A DNA stretch of 64,000 nt, from positions 31,669,942-31,733,941 of the forward strand of contig NW_004624730.1 of NCBI RefSeq assembly GCF_000247695.1, written 5' to 3'. The translations under genes and the position numbers were made by a program. The notes beneath the pieces are model-generated. The model did not search any database. It was given only the letters and a program-made list of their open reading frames with translations, and was not told the DNA's origin. This DNA comes from Heterocephalus glaber (Eukaryota; Chordata; Mammalia; Rodentia; Bathyergidae). This document shows, piece after piece, positions 24,761 to 35,850 of this stretch (positions within the stretch are counted from its first letter, which is position 1; each line of letters begins with the position of its first letter).

Positions 24761-26034
24761 GCTAGCATGTCATCTGTCATCATGGTCTAATTTGTTCAAG
24801 AAATGCTAGCTGATGATTGGCCTTGGCCTGGGTCTAAGGCTTAGATCTGCTGAAGTGGGAAAGGGAGCTATTACATTGGATATGGAATTGAGATCTCTCC
24901 ACTCAAAATACGTTGTTATTATACTAGACAAAGACAGGAATAGATACCAAAGAACACAATTATTTTAACATACAGTGATTTTAGAAGGCATTTGTGTTGG
25001 GCCAAAAATAACTACCTTGTAGAACAACGAAGCCACTGAATTGACTTCATAAAATTAATCTAGATTGAGTGAATAAACCTTGATTTACCACCTTCCCTTC
25101 TGAATGTCTAATTCTCTCTGGAATAACTGTTCAGATAAAGGTCACCAACTGTTAGGACATAGATAGGTTTTGTTGGAACCACATCTTTTTGATCCACCAA
25201 GTATTTTCAAAATTTTACTTAAAATTTTTGCTTAAAAAATTTGGAAATTTTGCATTAAAAAATCTCGATTTCGGGTTTCTCTTGAACCAGAAGCTCTCAC
25301 TGGTAGTGCTGATCACATATACTCACTTGGCAACAACAGACTGGAGCTGAGTAGCAGTTGTTTCATTCAGACAAGACTGCTTTTTCCAAATTTCCACAGA
25401 CCTCCTGGGACCATGGTGCACACAGAGGTTACCACCTGCCCCCTGTAGATTAGTTAGCTTGAGACCATTTTTTAGAATTTGCTTACGAACGTGCCCACTC
25501 ACTATGTGCATGCACTCAATATGGTAACAAATGACCTTAAGTAGCACTGGCCCTGGCCTCCACATGGCAAAAAAAAGAAAGAAAGGAAGAAAAAGAAGAA
25601 ACTGCAAAATATGGCCAAGAAATAACTGCATAGTCAAGAGCAACTTTCCAGAAATTACATCTGCAGAATTAACTGAATACTCAATCTTGCACATAAAACT
25701 ACAGAAAATTTCTCTAATAAAGAGATTCAAAGGTTTAATAAGTTGTTTTTTTTTTAAACTGGAAAATTCTATCCTGGGCTCACTAAGTATAACTAGAAAA
25801 AAACTCAATAGTCAAGTAAGAGAATAAAAGTCTAAAAGAAAGAGGTATTCTGAAAAATCCACGATAAGTATTCCAGAAAGAAAATTCACTCAAGAAACAA
25901 ACAAAATTATAGTTCATAGTTTTCTAAGAGTGAAAAGAACATTGTTGCTATTAAATGAGTACATTTGAAGGTCAGAAAAAAATTTAACAGATGGAAGAGT
26001 AACTATCAAATTATCTGTTTTAAAGTCAGGTTGA
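24761..26034. other. Intergenic DNA, no supported gene
   Basis: A minus-strand open frame of 161 codons (25323-25808) lies here, but it contains no recognisable domain and is not called a gene. Confidence 0.35.
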
Positions 26035-26125
26035 GCCAGGGATTTAGCTCAGTGGTTCCGCCGCCTACCTCGGAAGCTCAATGTCCGGAATTCAATCCCT
26101 GGTATCAACAACAACAACAACAAAA
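26035..26125 (+). mobile_element. ID-type SINE with target duplication
   Basis: GCCAGGGATTTAGCTCAGTGGTTCCGCCGCC with B box AATTCAATCCC and an (AAC)n-like tail. Direct repeats of about aaggtcaggtt flank it. Confidence 0.9.
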
Positions 26126-26784
26126 AGGTCAGGTTTCTCGAGCTGTATTTTTCAGAGTACAGACTCCTTTTTATGTGTATAGTTGCCTTGAAATTTGACA
26201 AACGTACAGTATATAACCACCGCCACTACAATAAAGAATATTTCTAACACTCCAAACTGTTCCCTCCATCCCTACGTATTTAATCCTCTTTCATATCCAG
26301 ACCCCTAGGAGCCATTTATCATCTTTCTATCACTATAATTTTGTCTTCATCGCAGTTCAGATACTTTTAATTTTGACTTCTTTCATTTAGTATAATGATT
26401 TTGAGATTTACCCATTTTTTGCATATATAAATAGTTTGTTCTATTTCATTGTATGAATACACTGTAATTCGCTTATTCATTTACCAGTTGATAGAAAATT
26501 TTTAATTGTTTCCAATTGGCACCACTATGAATAAAGCTTTTATAAACATTTCGGCACAAGTCTTCACAGGAATTTTTTTTTCATTTCTCTTGATTAGATG
26601 TGATACTGTTGGGTCGCAAAGTGTGTATTGAACCTTATAAAAAATTGTCAAATAGTTTTCCACCAACAATTGATGCAACAATTGGTAAGAGTTTCAGTTG
26701 CCCATAACCTTGCCAATCCTTGGTATTGTCAGGCTCTATGAGTTTAGCAATTCCGGAGGTGAACAACAATATCTCGTTGTGGGT

Positions 26785-26875
26785 TTTTTTGTTTTTTGTT
26801 TTTGGTACCTGGGATCAAACTCCGGACCTTGCGCTTGCAAGGCAGGCGGCAGCACCACTGAGCTAAATCCCTGGA
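26785..26875 (-). mobile_element. ID-type SINE in old L1
   Basis: T-rich tail, then GGTACCTGGGATCAAACTCCGGACC...ACTGAGCTAAATCCCTGG. A short repeat of about ttgtgg flanks it. Confidence 0.88.
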
Positions 26876-26986
26876 TAATTGTGGTTTTAATTTGTATTTC
26901 CCTATGGCTGATGGTGTAGAACAATTTTTCGTGTGTTTATTTTGATTCTCTATATCTTTTTGATTGTTTGGTCAAATTAGTTGTCT

Positions 26987-27074
26987 TTTTTTTTTTTTTT
27001 GGTACCGGGGATGAAACTAGGGTCCTTGTGCTTGCGCAGCAGGCAGCAAAACCACTGAGCTAAATCCCCGGCCC
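26987..27074 (-). mobile_element. ID-type SINE in old L1
   Basis: Poly(T), GGTACCGGGGATGAAACTAGGGTCC...CTGAGCTAAATCCCCGGCC. The direct repeat ttagttgtct lies at 26977-26986 and 27075-27084. Confidence 0.93.
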
Positions 27075-27143
27075 TTAGTTGTCTATTTTAAAAATTAAAA
27101 TACCTTTGTATTTTGAATACTATATATCCTGGATGTTTTGCAA

Positions 27144-27146
<3 letters not shown>

Positions 27147-27177
<31 letters not shown>

Positions 27178-27178
27178 A
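27147..27178 (+). repeat. (TA)n(TG)n microsatellite
   Basis: A TATATA run merging into about 13 TG units. Confidence 0.95.
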
Positions 27179-27909
27179 CAATTGGATGATAGAAACAGTT
27201 TTTATAGATTCAAAAACAAACAAATATTAAAACATGGCAGTTGTAATGAAAAACCTAACACTGTGTAACAGAAAAAGAACTAGGGATTTAAACAGTTGTT
27301 GAAGAAAATCCCCCAGGTCTTAGAGCAGGACAAAGACCTGAAAGAAGAACAAAAGATAAGAACGTTAGATTTATAATTGAATAAATAGAAGGAAATACTC
27401 CAGAATGCCAAAAACAAGTCATTCTTCAAAACAAAAGGACACACAAAGTACTGGGAAAATTAAATTAATTTCAAGAGTGAAAAAAAAACATTTTAAAAAG
27501 CAGATTAATTCATGAAGGAAAAGAAATTAGAAAACATATTGGCTTCAGATGTATCTTCTGCAACTCAAAATGAAAAAAGTACTTTTACAGCTATGTTTTT
27601 CAAACACTGGTGTCTTAGTGAATCATAAAATCAATTTTAGTGGATTGTTACCAGCATTTATTTTAAGTCCAGAAGAACAAAATAAAATTGCAATATAAAA
27701 GTATCTGGCATATGTTAAGCATAAATAAATTTGGAGTGTGTGTGTGTGTATACATAAGCGAATGATTTTAAAACGATAGGGCTGAATTATTACTAAAATA
27801 AATGCAATAGCAATTGCATCTGTCAAGGTTCTAGTCTGTAATAGCAGAAATTAAGTTAATTTAACTCAGGTGAATTTGAATAGTAAAAACCGATTGAACA
27901 TATGCTTGG

Positions 27910-28300
27910 GGCTATATTGTTTATCTATTGCTTTATAACAAATTACCCCAAAACATGGTGATATAAAATTAGATTTGTTATTGCACAGTTTATGTGAAGA
28001 CATAAGTGACGAATCCTCTGGCTCTGCGTCTCTCAAAGATTGCCATCCTTTTCAACTGTAGATGTCAAGGTTCCATTGCATGTCGATCATTTCCAAGCTC
28101 TCTCCAATGATCCTTGGCAGAACTCAGTGAATAATGGGCAACTATGGATTGAAAACGTCAACTCCCCAGCTGGTTCTTTGTCATGTGGACTCATAAGGTG
28201 CAAACCACTGCAGAAGTAGCAGAGCATTGCACCTCACTTCTGGCACTGCCAACTCAGCCAGTTCTGGATTCCAGACACCTTCTACAGCATTGCATACAAG
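27910..28300 (-). mobile_element. Probable ancient MLT-like LTR
   Basis: TTTATCTATTGCTTTATAACAAATTACCCCAAAACATGG resembles the end of ancient mammalian MaLR-type LTRs read in reverse. The rest is too diverged for a firm call. Confidence 0.4.
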
Positions 28301-28984
28301 TAATGTCTAAATAGCCACTGGCATGGTCTACAAAAATTGCAAAGGTCATAAAAATGTTTCCTTAAAGAGAACATTAAAAAATTAAAATAATTTTATTAAC
28401 TCACAAACAAGCTGTGACTGTTAGGAGAAAAAATATCCTACAAGGGGAGAATTAATAGATGATCATATGTATATAATTTAAAATTTTTATTATGGAAAAT
28501 TTCAAGGATTACTAAGCAAAAAAGGAGAGTAATGTTATTCATCCTCATGCATCACCATCCAACTTTGGTAATTATCAATATTCTTGCTAATTTTGAATAA
28601 CCTCTTCACACATTTTTTTCTAAGATATGTTGTAGTCTATTTCAAACAATATAAATGCTATATTAGGCTATTAAATATTAAAGACCTACTACATAACAGG
28701 TATGTAAGCAAACATACTATGATAAAAGTTGGAACCACAGTGTTCTGTCTTACATGGTGGCACACCCTTACACTGTAGGGCACACATCTTTTTTACATTT
28801 ACTTGATCCAAATTGCTCTGCAGAGCCTATTTCTTTTCCTACCTTCAATAAAACTTTGTTGCCATTTTAAAAATTGGAATATAATCTTCCAAGGTACATT
28901 AATAAGTTCTCAAAACACAGCATAAAATTTCACACAATAAAATTTGGGAAAAAGTATAGTAGTAACACATTTAAAAAATGTCAG

Positions 28985-29070
28985 TGCTGGGGATTTAGCT
29001 CACTGGTTCTGCCGCCTGCCTTGAAAGCGGAAGGTCCAGAGTTCGATTCCCGGTACAAAAAAAAAAAAGT
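28985..29070 (+). mobile_element. ID-type SINE
   Basis: GTGCTGGGGATTTAGCTCACTGGTTCTGCCGCC...GAGTTCGATTCCCGGTAC and a poly(A) tail. Confidence 0.92.
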
Positions 29071-29091
29071 CATAATTAATCTACCTTGTGC

Positions 29092-29705
29092 AATCTTTTT
29101 TCTTCCAGTTTTTATTGTACATGTCTGCAGTACATAATGATTATATTCCTTGTGTGGAGTTGGTACATGCACATAACACATCTTAACTCATTTTTTACTT
29201 CCTTTTCCTCCTTCTCTCCCCCATCCCACCATTTCTTGGTCCCCTTCCCATTTGCAAAAGATCTATTTCCCTATTTCGTATTATTTATATTTTATTTTGC
29301 TCTTTATCTACAATTTGTGTCTCTCATATAAGAGAAACCATGCAATATTTAAGCTTGTGTATCTGATTTATTTCACTTAACATGATTTTAAGGTGCATCC
29401 ATTTTCCTACAAATGACTCAAATTTATGTTTATGGCAGGACAGTGTTTCATTGTGTATAAAACTCACATTTTTAATCTATTTATCTGTTGATGGACATAT
29501 AGACTGCTTCCAAGATTTAGCTATTATGAATTGTGCTCCTATAAAGATGGGTGTGCATATATCCGTATAATATGATGTACTGAACATTTGGGGGGAAGAT
29601 ACCTAGACAGAAAATAACTGAATCAAGTAGAATTTCTAGTTTTAATTTTTTTGAGGAATCCCCATGCCAATTTCCATAGTGGTTGTACTAATTTGCATTC
29701 ATAGC
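29092..29705 (-). mobile_element. 5'-truncated L1 (3' UTR and ORF2 end)
   Basis: TTTTTATTGTACATGTCTGCAGTACATAATGATTATATTCC is the L1 3' end seen at 205-332. Further right come reverse-complement ORF2 landmarks (TTTATCTGTTGATGGACATATAG, AGCTATTATGAATTGTGC, CCAATTTCCATAGTGGTTGTACT). Confidence 0.88.
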
Positions 29706-30200
29706 CTATATAATTTAAAATCTTAGTGCATGTATCAAGCTTTTTACCAAGCAGACTTTATATAGTGTTTTCAAAACTCCATGAAGCATTTTACAAAATA
29801 TAATAAAGGGAATCTTAATAGATTCCAAATAGCACAATTAGTAAAGGCATACTCTGACTGCAGTATAATAAAAGTAAATGTTGTAGAGCAACAAGGCACA
29901 AATAAACATGTACAAGTCCACTTATCAATTAAAAATAAAATGTATATAACTGTTGAGTCATAGAAAATCAAAGCATTAATAGCAGACGAATTAGAAAATG
30001 CCTGTAACCTATAAACATGACAATACAACATTTAAATTCATGAAGAGTGCACACAAATGAACTCAGAATTCAATCGATAGCTTTAAATATATTTATTATT
30101 TAATAAGAATGAATGAAAATGTGTACCTACTATCTATGAAATGCCTCTCAGCTTCAAATTCACCCTTTTGGGTTGTTCTGTGAAAATGACCAGGGCCCTT
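29706..30200. other. Intergenic DNA, nothing recognised
   Basis: A/T-rich, no supported feature. Confidence 0.35.
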
Positions 30201-30204
30201 TAAA

Positions 30205-30668
30205 AATTTTTTGTTTTCTACCTACTGTGAGGCCTTATCAGTAAAGAATGCTGGAGAGACACTGCAATCACAAAGGTGTCCTGCTTTCTGGTCCTGGTGT
30301 GTTGACTGGAAAGGCTCCTGCAGTGAAGGTGGGTGGCTCCTGCAGCATTTGCAGTTCCATAAGGACTTTGCTTCTGCAGCTCATGACAGCCAGCAGCTCC
30401 CAGAGTTCAGCAGCCTGCCCCCTGCAGTGCGTGCAACCTCTCCAATGCCAGGCTCCTGCACTGCACAGTAGACGACAGCACTCTGTGGCTGGAAGCTTCC
30501 CTCAGGGAGATCTTTTGGGTGTTTTTGAGGTACATAAGACACCTCTTCGTAAACACCATTCCCTCTCATACTAGAAAGCAGATTTTCAGCAAGTTCCACC
30601 AGAGCAGCACCACTGCAGTTTTCCACCAGTAAGTGAGCCACAGCTGCATCCTCTTCAACAAGGTCTGG
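30205..30668 (-). pseudogene. Candidate 5'-truncated retrocopy of an unrecognised mRNA
   Basis: This block has higher GC than its flanks. On the minus strand it reads as a protein-like segment (for example ALVELAENLLSSMRGNG and YVPQKHPKDLPEG) before reaching a stop at about 30381. The + strand left end has TTTAAAAATTTTTTGTTTTC, which could be a decayed A tail of a minus-strand insert. I do not recognise the source gene. It could equally be an unlabelled repeat. Confidence 0.3.
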
Positions 30669-30722
30669 CTCTGAGCACCAACGCCTGCCTCACAAGTGCA
30701 AGGTCCCCAGTTCGATTTCTGG
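30669..30722 (+). mobile_element. 5'-truncated ID-type SINE
   Basis: Only the second half remains: CGCCTGCCTCACAAGTGCAAGGTCC and CAGTTCGATTTCTGG. The tail runs into the adjoining GGAA/GAAA microsatellite. Confidence 0.8.
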
Positions 30723-30929
30723 GGGAGAGAGAGAGAGAGGGAGGGAGGGGAAGGAAGGAAGGAAGGAAGGAAGGAAGGAAGGAAGGAAGGAAGGAAGGAA
30801 NNNNNNNNNNNNNNNNNNNNNNNNNNNNNNNNNNNNNNNNNNNNNNNNNNNNNNNNNNNNNNNNNNNNNNNNNNNNNNNNNNNNNNNNNNNNNNNNNNNN
30901 GAAGGAAGGAAGGAAGGAAGGAAGGAAAA

Positions 30930-30993
<64 letters not shown>
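30723..30993 (+). repeat. (GGAA)n / (GAAA)n microsatellite with assembly gap
   Basis: GGAA units on both sides of exactly 100 N (30801-30900), then a pure GAAA run to 30993. The round gap size suggests a placeholder, so the true length is unknown. Confidence 0.97.
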
Positions 30994-31173
30994 ATTCTCC
31001 AGAAAATCACAGTTCATACAGTTTTCCTGTGAGGTTTTCTGGCTTTCAAAAAAACAGATGAATCTGAGGATAAACTGTTTCAGAGGGTAAAGAAGACTAA
31101 GGTTTCTCTAAGCCTTATAATAAAGTACTGACAATAATATTAATGAGGTGGTAGCATTTTAAAAAATAACATA

Positions 31174-31266
31174 GGGCCGGGGATTTAGCTCAATGGTTCC
31201 GATGCCTGCCTGGCAAGTGCAAGGACCGGAGTTCAATCCCCGGTACCAAAAAACAAACAAACAAAT
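31174..31266 (+). mobile_element. ID-type SINE
   Basis: GGGCCGGGGATTTAGCTCAATGG...GAGTTCAATCCCCGGTACC, with an (AAAC)n tail. The imperfect repeat taaaaaa(t)aacata flanks it. Confidence 0.93.
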
Positions 31267-31290
31267 AAGTGAATTAAAAAAACATAAAGA

Positions 31291-31386
31291 GGGCCTGGGG
31301 ATTTAGCTCAGTGGTTTCACCGCCTGCTGCGCAAGCGCAAAGACCCGAGTTCGATCATCGGTACCAAAAAAAAAGAAAGAAAGAAA
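31291..31386 (+). mobile_element. ID-type SINE
   Basis: GGGCCTGGGGATTTAGCTCAGTGG, GAGTTCGATCATCGGTACC, A tail with GAAA. It starts 25 bp after the previous copy in the same orientation. Confidence 0.93.
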
Positions 31387-31639
31387 CCAGTTCAGATATT
31401 TATATATTGTAACAAGAAAGAGAACAGCAATATTTATTAAGGTCCTTATTGTAAGCGCCAAAATACCTACTGTAAGACATGTCCATTGGCCACAAATGTC
31501 CCAGAAAAAAACTTGGATTTTTTTTTTTTAATAATCAGAGTAGGATAGGCCTTTCAAAGTATGACACAAAATAAAATAATGAAACATTTGACATTTTATA
31601 ATAAGTAAAGGAGAACTTAAAAAAAAATCAATTCTTCTA

Positions 31640-32067
31640 GCTGAATGCAGTCTAGCAGCTCCCCATTCAGGTCCCCCCCACTTCCTGTAATCATTGACCT
31701 CCCCCTGGTACTGATAAGGTATCCATATTCTTGTAATTAAAGTTTTGTAACCCCAGAGGAACCATATGCTCTGTAAATAACTGTGTTCTGTAAACAAAGT
31801 TTATGACACTCTGTTCCCACATGATTCATAAGACACTGTCTTCTTACAGAGCTAAATTACTAAGCTGTCTGCCCTCATTGTGTTCTGATAAACTCACTTA
31901 CTGCATCACTAGAAAGACCACCCCCTTTTGACTAAATGAATAAAAACTGGAACTTTTCTTTGTTCAATCACTCAGCCTTGGGACATGAGTCTGCTGAGCT
32001 GGTGTTCACCTTAATAAATCCTGATTCCCATTTGGTCTCTCTTGTCCCTTTGGGAAAATGCAACACA
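31640..32067 (+). mobile_element. ERV-like solo LTR
   Basis: LTR-like order: GAATAAAAACTGGAAC in the TATA position, GGGACATGAGTCTGCTGAGC, the poly(A) signal AATAAATCC, then a T-rich U5 ending ATGCAACA. The left end is uncertain and no target duplication was found. Class I or II cannot be decided. Confidence 0.55.
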
Positions 32068-32257
32068 TGGAGCTCAGAAATATAGTAAAAAAGACAACAA
32101 TCTAGAAAAATATTTACAAATATACAATGGACAAAGGACTATTTTCCTAAATACTTGAAGTGTTCACATTGAATTTAAAAAGCAACATTTAACACAAACA
32201 CACACAAATGTATGGCCAATTAGAGCATGAAATATATATGCTCAAACATAACATATA

Positions 32258-32771
32258 CACAAGGCTGACAAAAAAATATGGTGTGTGTTTACACTTTTAA
32301 ATATTTGTTACAGTAAGACACATTTCCATTAATCCCCCTTTTTAAACACACTTGTCCTATCATTCTTTGTCACTTTCTGGAACAGTTCTGGAAGTGTCTT
32401 TAGAGGGTGTGGTCAAAAATACAGTGAATGCAGTTGTTGAGTGCCATCCTATGAGAAGGCACAAGACAATGTGTCCTCCTCCACCTTCTTCACTGGATCT
32501 GGCACCATGTGACTTCTTGCTCGATCCAAAGTCAAAGTGACTACAAGAGGTAAACATTTTGAAAGGATGTAGAACATCAAGGCAGCCACAGCAGCGCAGC
32601 TAAAGACACTCATGAAAGAGGCCTTCTAGGACTGCTTCAGAAAGTGCTAAGAACAAGGGGTTCTGTGTGTTAGAAATGAGAGTACTCCGAGATGGTTTAG
32701 GGGTAGTATGTATTTTACTGTAATAAATGTTTTAAATTTAAATACATACCACATTTTTTGATAATACCTCA
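32258..32771 (+). mobile_element. Internally deleted mariner-type DNA transposon
   Basis: Ends are degenerate inverted repeats of over 50 bp: the right end reverse complement reads CAAAAAATGTGGTATGTATT...TTACAGTAAA against CAAAAAAATATGGTGTGTGTT...TTACAGTAAG on the left. TA dinucleotides lie at both edges (32256-32257 and 32772-32773). Inside, 32460-32540 encodes PPPPSSLDLAPCDFLLDPK, the mariner signature around the last catalytic Asp. A further C-terminal stretch (AATAAQLKTLMKEAF) follows, broken by stops. Most of the transposase is missing and the copy is inactive. Confidence 0.8.
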
Positions 32772-32999
32772 TACACACATTAGAGCTCAGACAGAAAAAT
32801 CTTCCCTTTTTTTTCTTTTCTTTTCTTATTCAAATTCTGTTTGTCCTGTCCTCAGGAAAGCTTTCCATTCTGCCCAGAGAAATTCTTCAGCATCTATAAC
32901 TTGGTACTCAAAGTTGATATCCTCCCTATTGGTTTGGAAATACTAACGCCTTCTTTGAACTAATAACTCCTGCATGTGGAATAGTCAACATCACCCTAA

Positions 33000-33222
33000 A
33001 TGAACCTAAATTTTTCTCAAAGTCAGATATAAGGTCCATCTGCATCAAAATCATCCAGTTGCTTTAGAGAATGCAGATTCATAGGCCCTACCTAGGCCAT
33101 AGCATGAAAATCTGAATATCAGAGGAACAATGTAGTCTATGCAGGAGTTGACCTAGAGGGCTTTGAAAATGCTTCTCAGGCAACCCATATGTATCCTTGA
33201 CTTTGAGAACACTGCCCTTGTG
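33000..33222 (+). mobile_element. MER5-like hAT element
   Basis: TCTGCATCAAAATCATCCAGTTGC, GAATGCAGATTCATAGGCCC and an AACACTGCCC end follow the layout of MER5-type hAT-Charlie relics. Confidence 0.6.
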
Positions 33223-33356
33223 AACCAATAGTAAAATGTCTGCCTTTGTTTCATATAGAATTTAGAAGGTGCTTTTCATAAGCACTAAGTCTGTGCTCAC
33301 AACCTATCTGGGTGATTGTTTGAGCTATTGGTATTACCCTTACTTTAAGGATAAGG

Positions 33357-33453
33357 GTGGGCTGGAGATTTAGCTCAGTCGCCCTGCACCTATCTTGAAA
33401 GCACAAGGTCCTGAGTTTGATCCCTGGTACCAAAAAAATAAAATAAAAATAAA
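33357..33453 (+). mobile_element. ID-type SINE with target duplication
   Basis: GGGCTGGAGATTTAGCTCAGTCG...GAGTTTGATCCCTGGTACC and an A tail. ataaggg flanks both sides. Confidence 0.92.
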
Positions 33454-33639
33454 GATAAGGGCACAATTTCCAGAGGAATTTGGAACTTGGTCACAGAATC
33501 CTGAAAATGGTAGACCGCAGGTTTGATTATCTTTTCACAACTACAAATTCAATCTCCACCCTTTTAATATGAACTCCATAAATCTCATGTATCTTCTTGT
33601 TTAGAGAACCAACTCGGAAGAGTTCTTCAGAACAAATCA

Positions 33640-33757
33640 AGAGCAAATGGCAGCAAAAGCAGTAGTGAAGGATGCAAACACCTTGGGAAGGCATAGCTCT
33701 ATGAGGTAGGAGGCTATTTCACAGATGTGGCAACTGAGAGCCAGAGTGGTCTCTTCA
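33640..33757 (-). mobile_element. Probable MIR fragment
   Basis: ATGAGGTAGGAGGCTATTTCACAGATGTGGCAACTGAGAGCCAGAG is the reverse complement of a MIR core. Confidence 0.5.
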
Positions 33758-33768
33758 AGAAGCAAGGC

Positions 33769-33857
33769 AGGGCTGGGGATTTAGCTCAGTGGTTCCACTG
33801 CCTGCCTAGCAAGCGCAAGGTCCCAAGTTCGATCCCTGGTACAAAAAAAAAAAAAGA
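33769..33857 (+). mobile_element. Young full-length ID-type SINE
   Basis: GGGCTGGGGATTTAGCTCAGTGGTTCCACTGCC...AAGTTCGATCCCTGGTAC and a poly(A) tail. The perfect 12-bp direct repeat aagaagcaaggc lies at 33757-33768 and 33858-33869. The internal Pol III boxes look intact. Confidence 0.95.
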
Positions 33858-34339
33858 AAGAAGCAAGGCCAAGAACATTATCTGTAATAGAAGATAGTAA
33901 AAGGAATTAAAGAAATACTGTGGTAAGATGAGGTAGCTAATGTTCACTAACCCTGAGTTGAGCACTAGAATAAGTGTACTTGCTCGGCAGCAGAAGCAGC
34001 ACCAGCAGCAGTAAGAACAACAATAATGACCCCAAAACAGAGTCGAGGAGCCATGCACACCACCCAGAGCTTCTGTAATGCCTTAGTTTGTCTAGCCCCT
34101 TTCTACCCAGATGCTTGAGGATCTCTTCCAGAGTAGCACTTGTTCTCTTGACCCACAGTCAGGCCAGGTTGTCCCAGCATAAAGACCCTCAGGAAGAGGT
34201 TCTGGAAACCCAAGTTCCATATGTGCTCTCTGCTCCCTATGCCATGCACTTCCTGCCAGTGTTTGAATGTTCCCTTGCTTTCATCACCCTCCCTTCATCC
34301 ACTAACCCCTTCAGTGTACCTCTCCCCCTTGGCCCTTTT

Positions 34340-34428
34340 TGTGTGTGGGGGGGTGGATACCGAGGATCAAACTCGGGACCTTGTGCTGTCGAGGCGGACA
34401 GCGGAACCACTGAACTAAACCCCCAGCT
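34340..34428 (-). mobile_element. ID-type SINE with target duplication
   Basis: GATACCGAGGATCAAACTCGGGACC...ACTGAACTAAACCCCCAGC. Direct repeats ccctt(g/a)gccctttt lie at 34326-34339 and 34429-34442. The tail on the + strand is GTGTGTGGGG rather than T-rich. Confidence 0.9.
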
Positions 34429-34599
34429 CCCTTAGCCCTTTTGATATCTCATTCCCATGGTGTCTAGATGGAAACTGTCCCAGCATTAAACTGAGACATT
34501 TCTGAATTACTCAAAGAGCCTGTCCACTGAAATGATCTATTCCCACAGGAGATCATGACAAAACCCTATGATAACTTTCTGCTGTTTGTCCATTGCTAC

Positions 34600-35560
34600 G
34601 TAGATTTCCACAGGGGAGCTGTACCATTATTTTTACATCCATTCCTCTATTGATAGGTAATTACATAGTTTCCAATTTGGGCATATTACAAATATTGCTG
34701 GTATGCTAATAAATTTCTGTTGGATACTTGGCAGAAAAATTGCAATATATTTCACCATAGAAAATAATACAAAAATGTTATCTGTTTTAGTTACTTTTTG
34801 CCTTGCTGAGGCAAAATACCCAACACTTACAATTAAGGGAGGAAAGGTTTATTTCAGCTCACAGTTTGTAGAGATTTCAGTTCCTGTTTGGCCGATTCCA
34901 GGGCAGGGTGGTATGGCAGAGGAGCATCACTGTAGAGAAACAGCCCATAGCAGACAAAGGCAGCAAAGCAGCAAGTGAAGTGACAAGCAATGACCACAGC
35001 AGCCCTCTTTCTGTCCCTTACATTCTATTCACGCTACTCAATGTTAGGCTGAGTAGCACTCACACCCTTCATCCTACCATCACACCATGAATCAATCCCA
35101 GCATCACATCCTTAATCCTACCATCACACACTCTAGATCCAGCCACTTCCGCAAAGCTCCACTTATGACCATATGAGGCTTTGGTGGGACATCTAGTCAT
35201 AAAATTATCTAAATACATTAACCTGCTTGCTTTCTCACAGGCAGTATATGAGTTATTACCCATTCTCCTTAATATTTAGTATTATGAAACTAACATTTTT
35301 CGCCAATGTGTTGACTACAGTATTTTCACTTTTCTTATGACTACTAATAAGAAAGCACTTTGTATATGCTTTTTCACCTTTAGAATTTATTTTTATATGC
35401 ATTGTGTTCAAGAGTTTTGCAAGTTTTCCTAATTAACTGGAATGAGTTCTTTATGTAGTTTAGATAATTGTCCTTTGCCATTTATGTGTGTCCCAAACAT
35501 TTTCTCCCATTCCCTTTTTTGTCTTTTCCTTCTTTATGGTGTCATTTAATTATTTTTAAA
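34600..35560 (-). mobile_element. Old L1, split by an LTR
   Basis: TACATCCATTCCTCTATTGATAGG...CATAGTTTCCAATTTGGGCATATTACAAATATTGC (left part) and GAGTTCTTTATGTAGTTTAGATAATTG...TTTTCTCCCATTCCC...ATGGTGTCATTTAA (right part) are reverse-complement ORF2-end landmarks, separated by the LTR at 34783. Confidence 0.7.
34783..35204 (-). mobile_element. ERVL-MaLR-like solo LTR
   Basis: TGTTTTAGTTACTTTTTGCC...GGAAAGGTTTATTTCAGCTCACAG...GGTGGGACATCTAGTCATAAAA. The 5-bp direct repeat ttatc lies at 34778-34782 and 35205-35209. It is inserted in an old L1. Confidence 0.85.
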
Positions 35561-35727
35561 AAGTATACTTATAATGAAATGTTTACTCCTCAGGAAATAA
35601 ATAGTTTGTTCTTTGACTTTAACAGACTAAACCAACGAATTATTTGGATGAAAGATGTGAAAGATGGTTACATATTCTATGCCCTATTTAATGTAATGCT
35701 TTAAATTTTACAATCATCACCTATTTC

Positions 35728-35850
35728 TTCATTTGACAAACATTTACTGAGGCCTACTATACACTAAGATTTGCTCTACTTCTTAGGAACACATTAGTAA
35801 ACAAAAGAGACAAAGATTTGTCTTAGAGGAATTTATAAGGGGAGATTTAA
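35728..35850 (-). mobile_element. L2 3' end
   Basis: TTCATTTGACAAACATTTACTGAGGCCTACTATACACTAAG is the reverse complement of the L2 tail. Confidence 0.7.

Larger units (their letters stand above)
26215..27147 (-). mobile_element. Old L1 fragment, interrupted by two SINEs
   Basis: Reverse complement of old mammalian L1 ORF2 end: TTTCATTTAGTATAATGATTTTGAG, TTGGCACCACTATGAATAAAGC, GATACTGTTGGGTCGCAAAG, GTATTTCCCTATGGCTGATGG, TATATCCTGGATGTTTTGCAAAT. ID copies are inserted at 26785-26875 and 26987-27074. Confidence 0.8.

Noticed and set aside
25323..25808. 161-codon minus-strand open frame
   Set aside because: No recognisable domain, low-complexity hydrophobic middle, no promoter or partner exons; treated as chance, though a translated search would be cheap.
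33769..33840. Possible tRNA gene
   Set aside because: The A and B boxes come from an ID SINE: it has a poly(A) tail, target duplication and many sister copies, and cannot form a proper tRNA.
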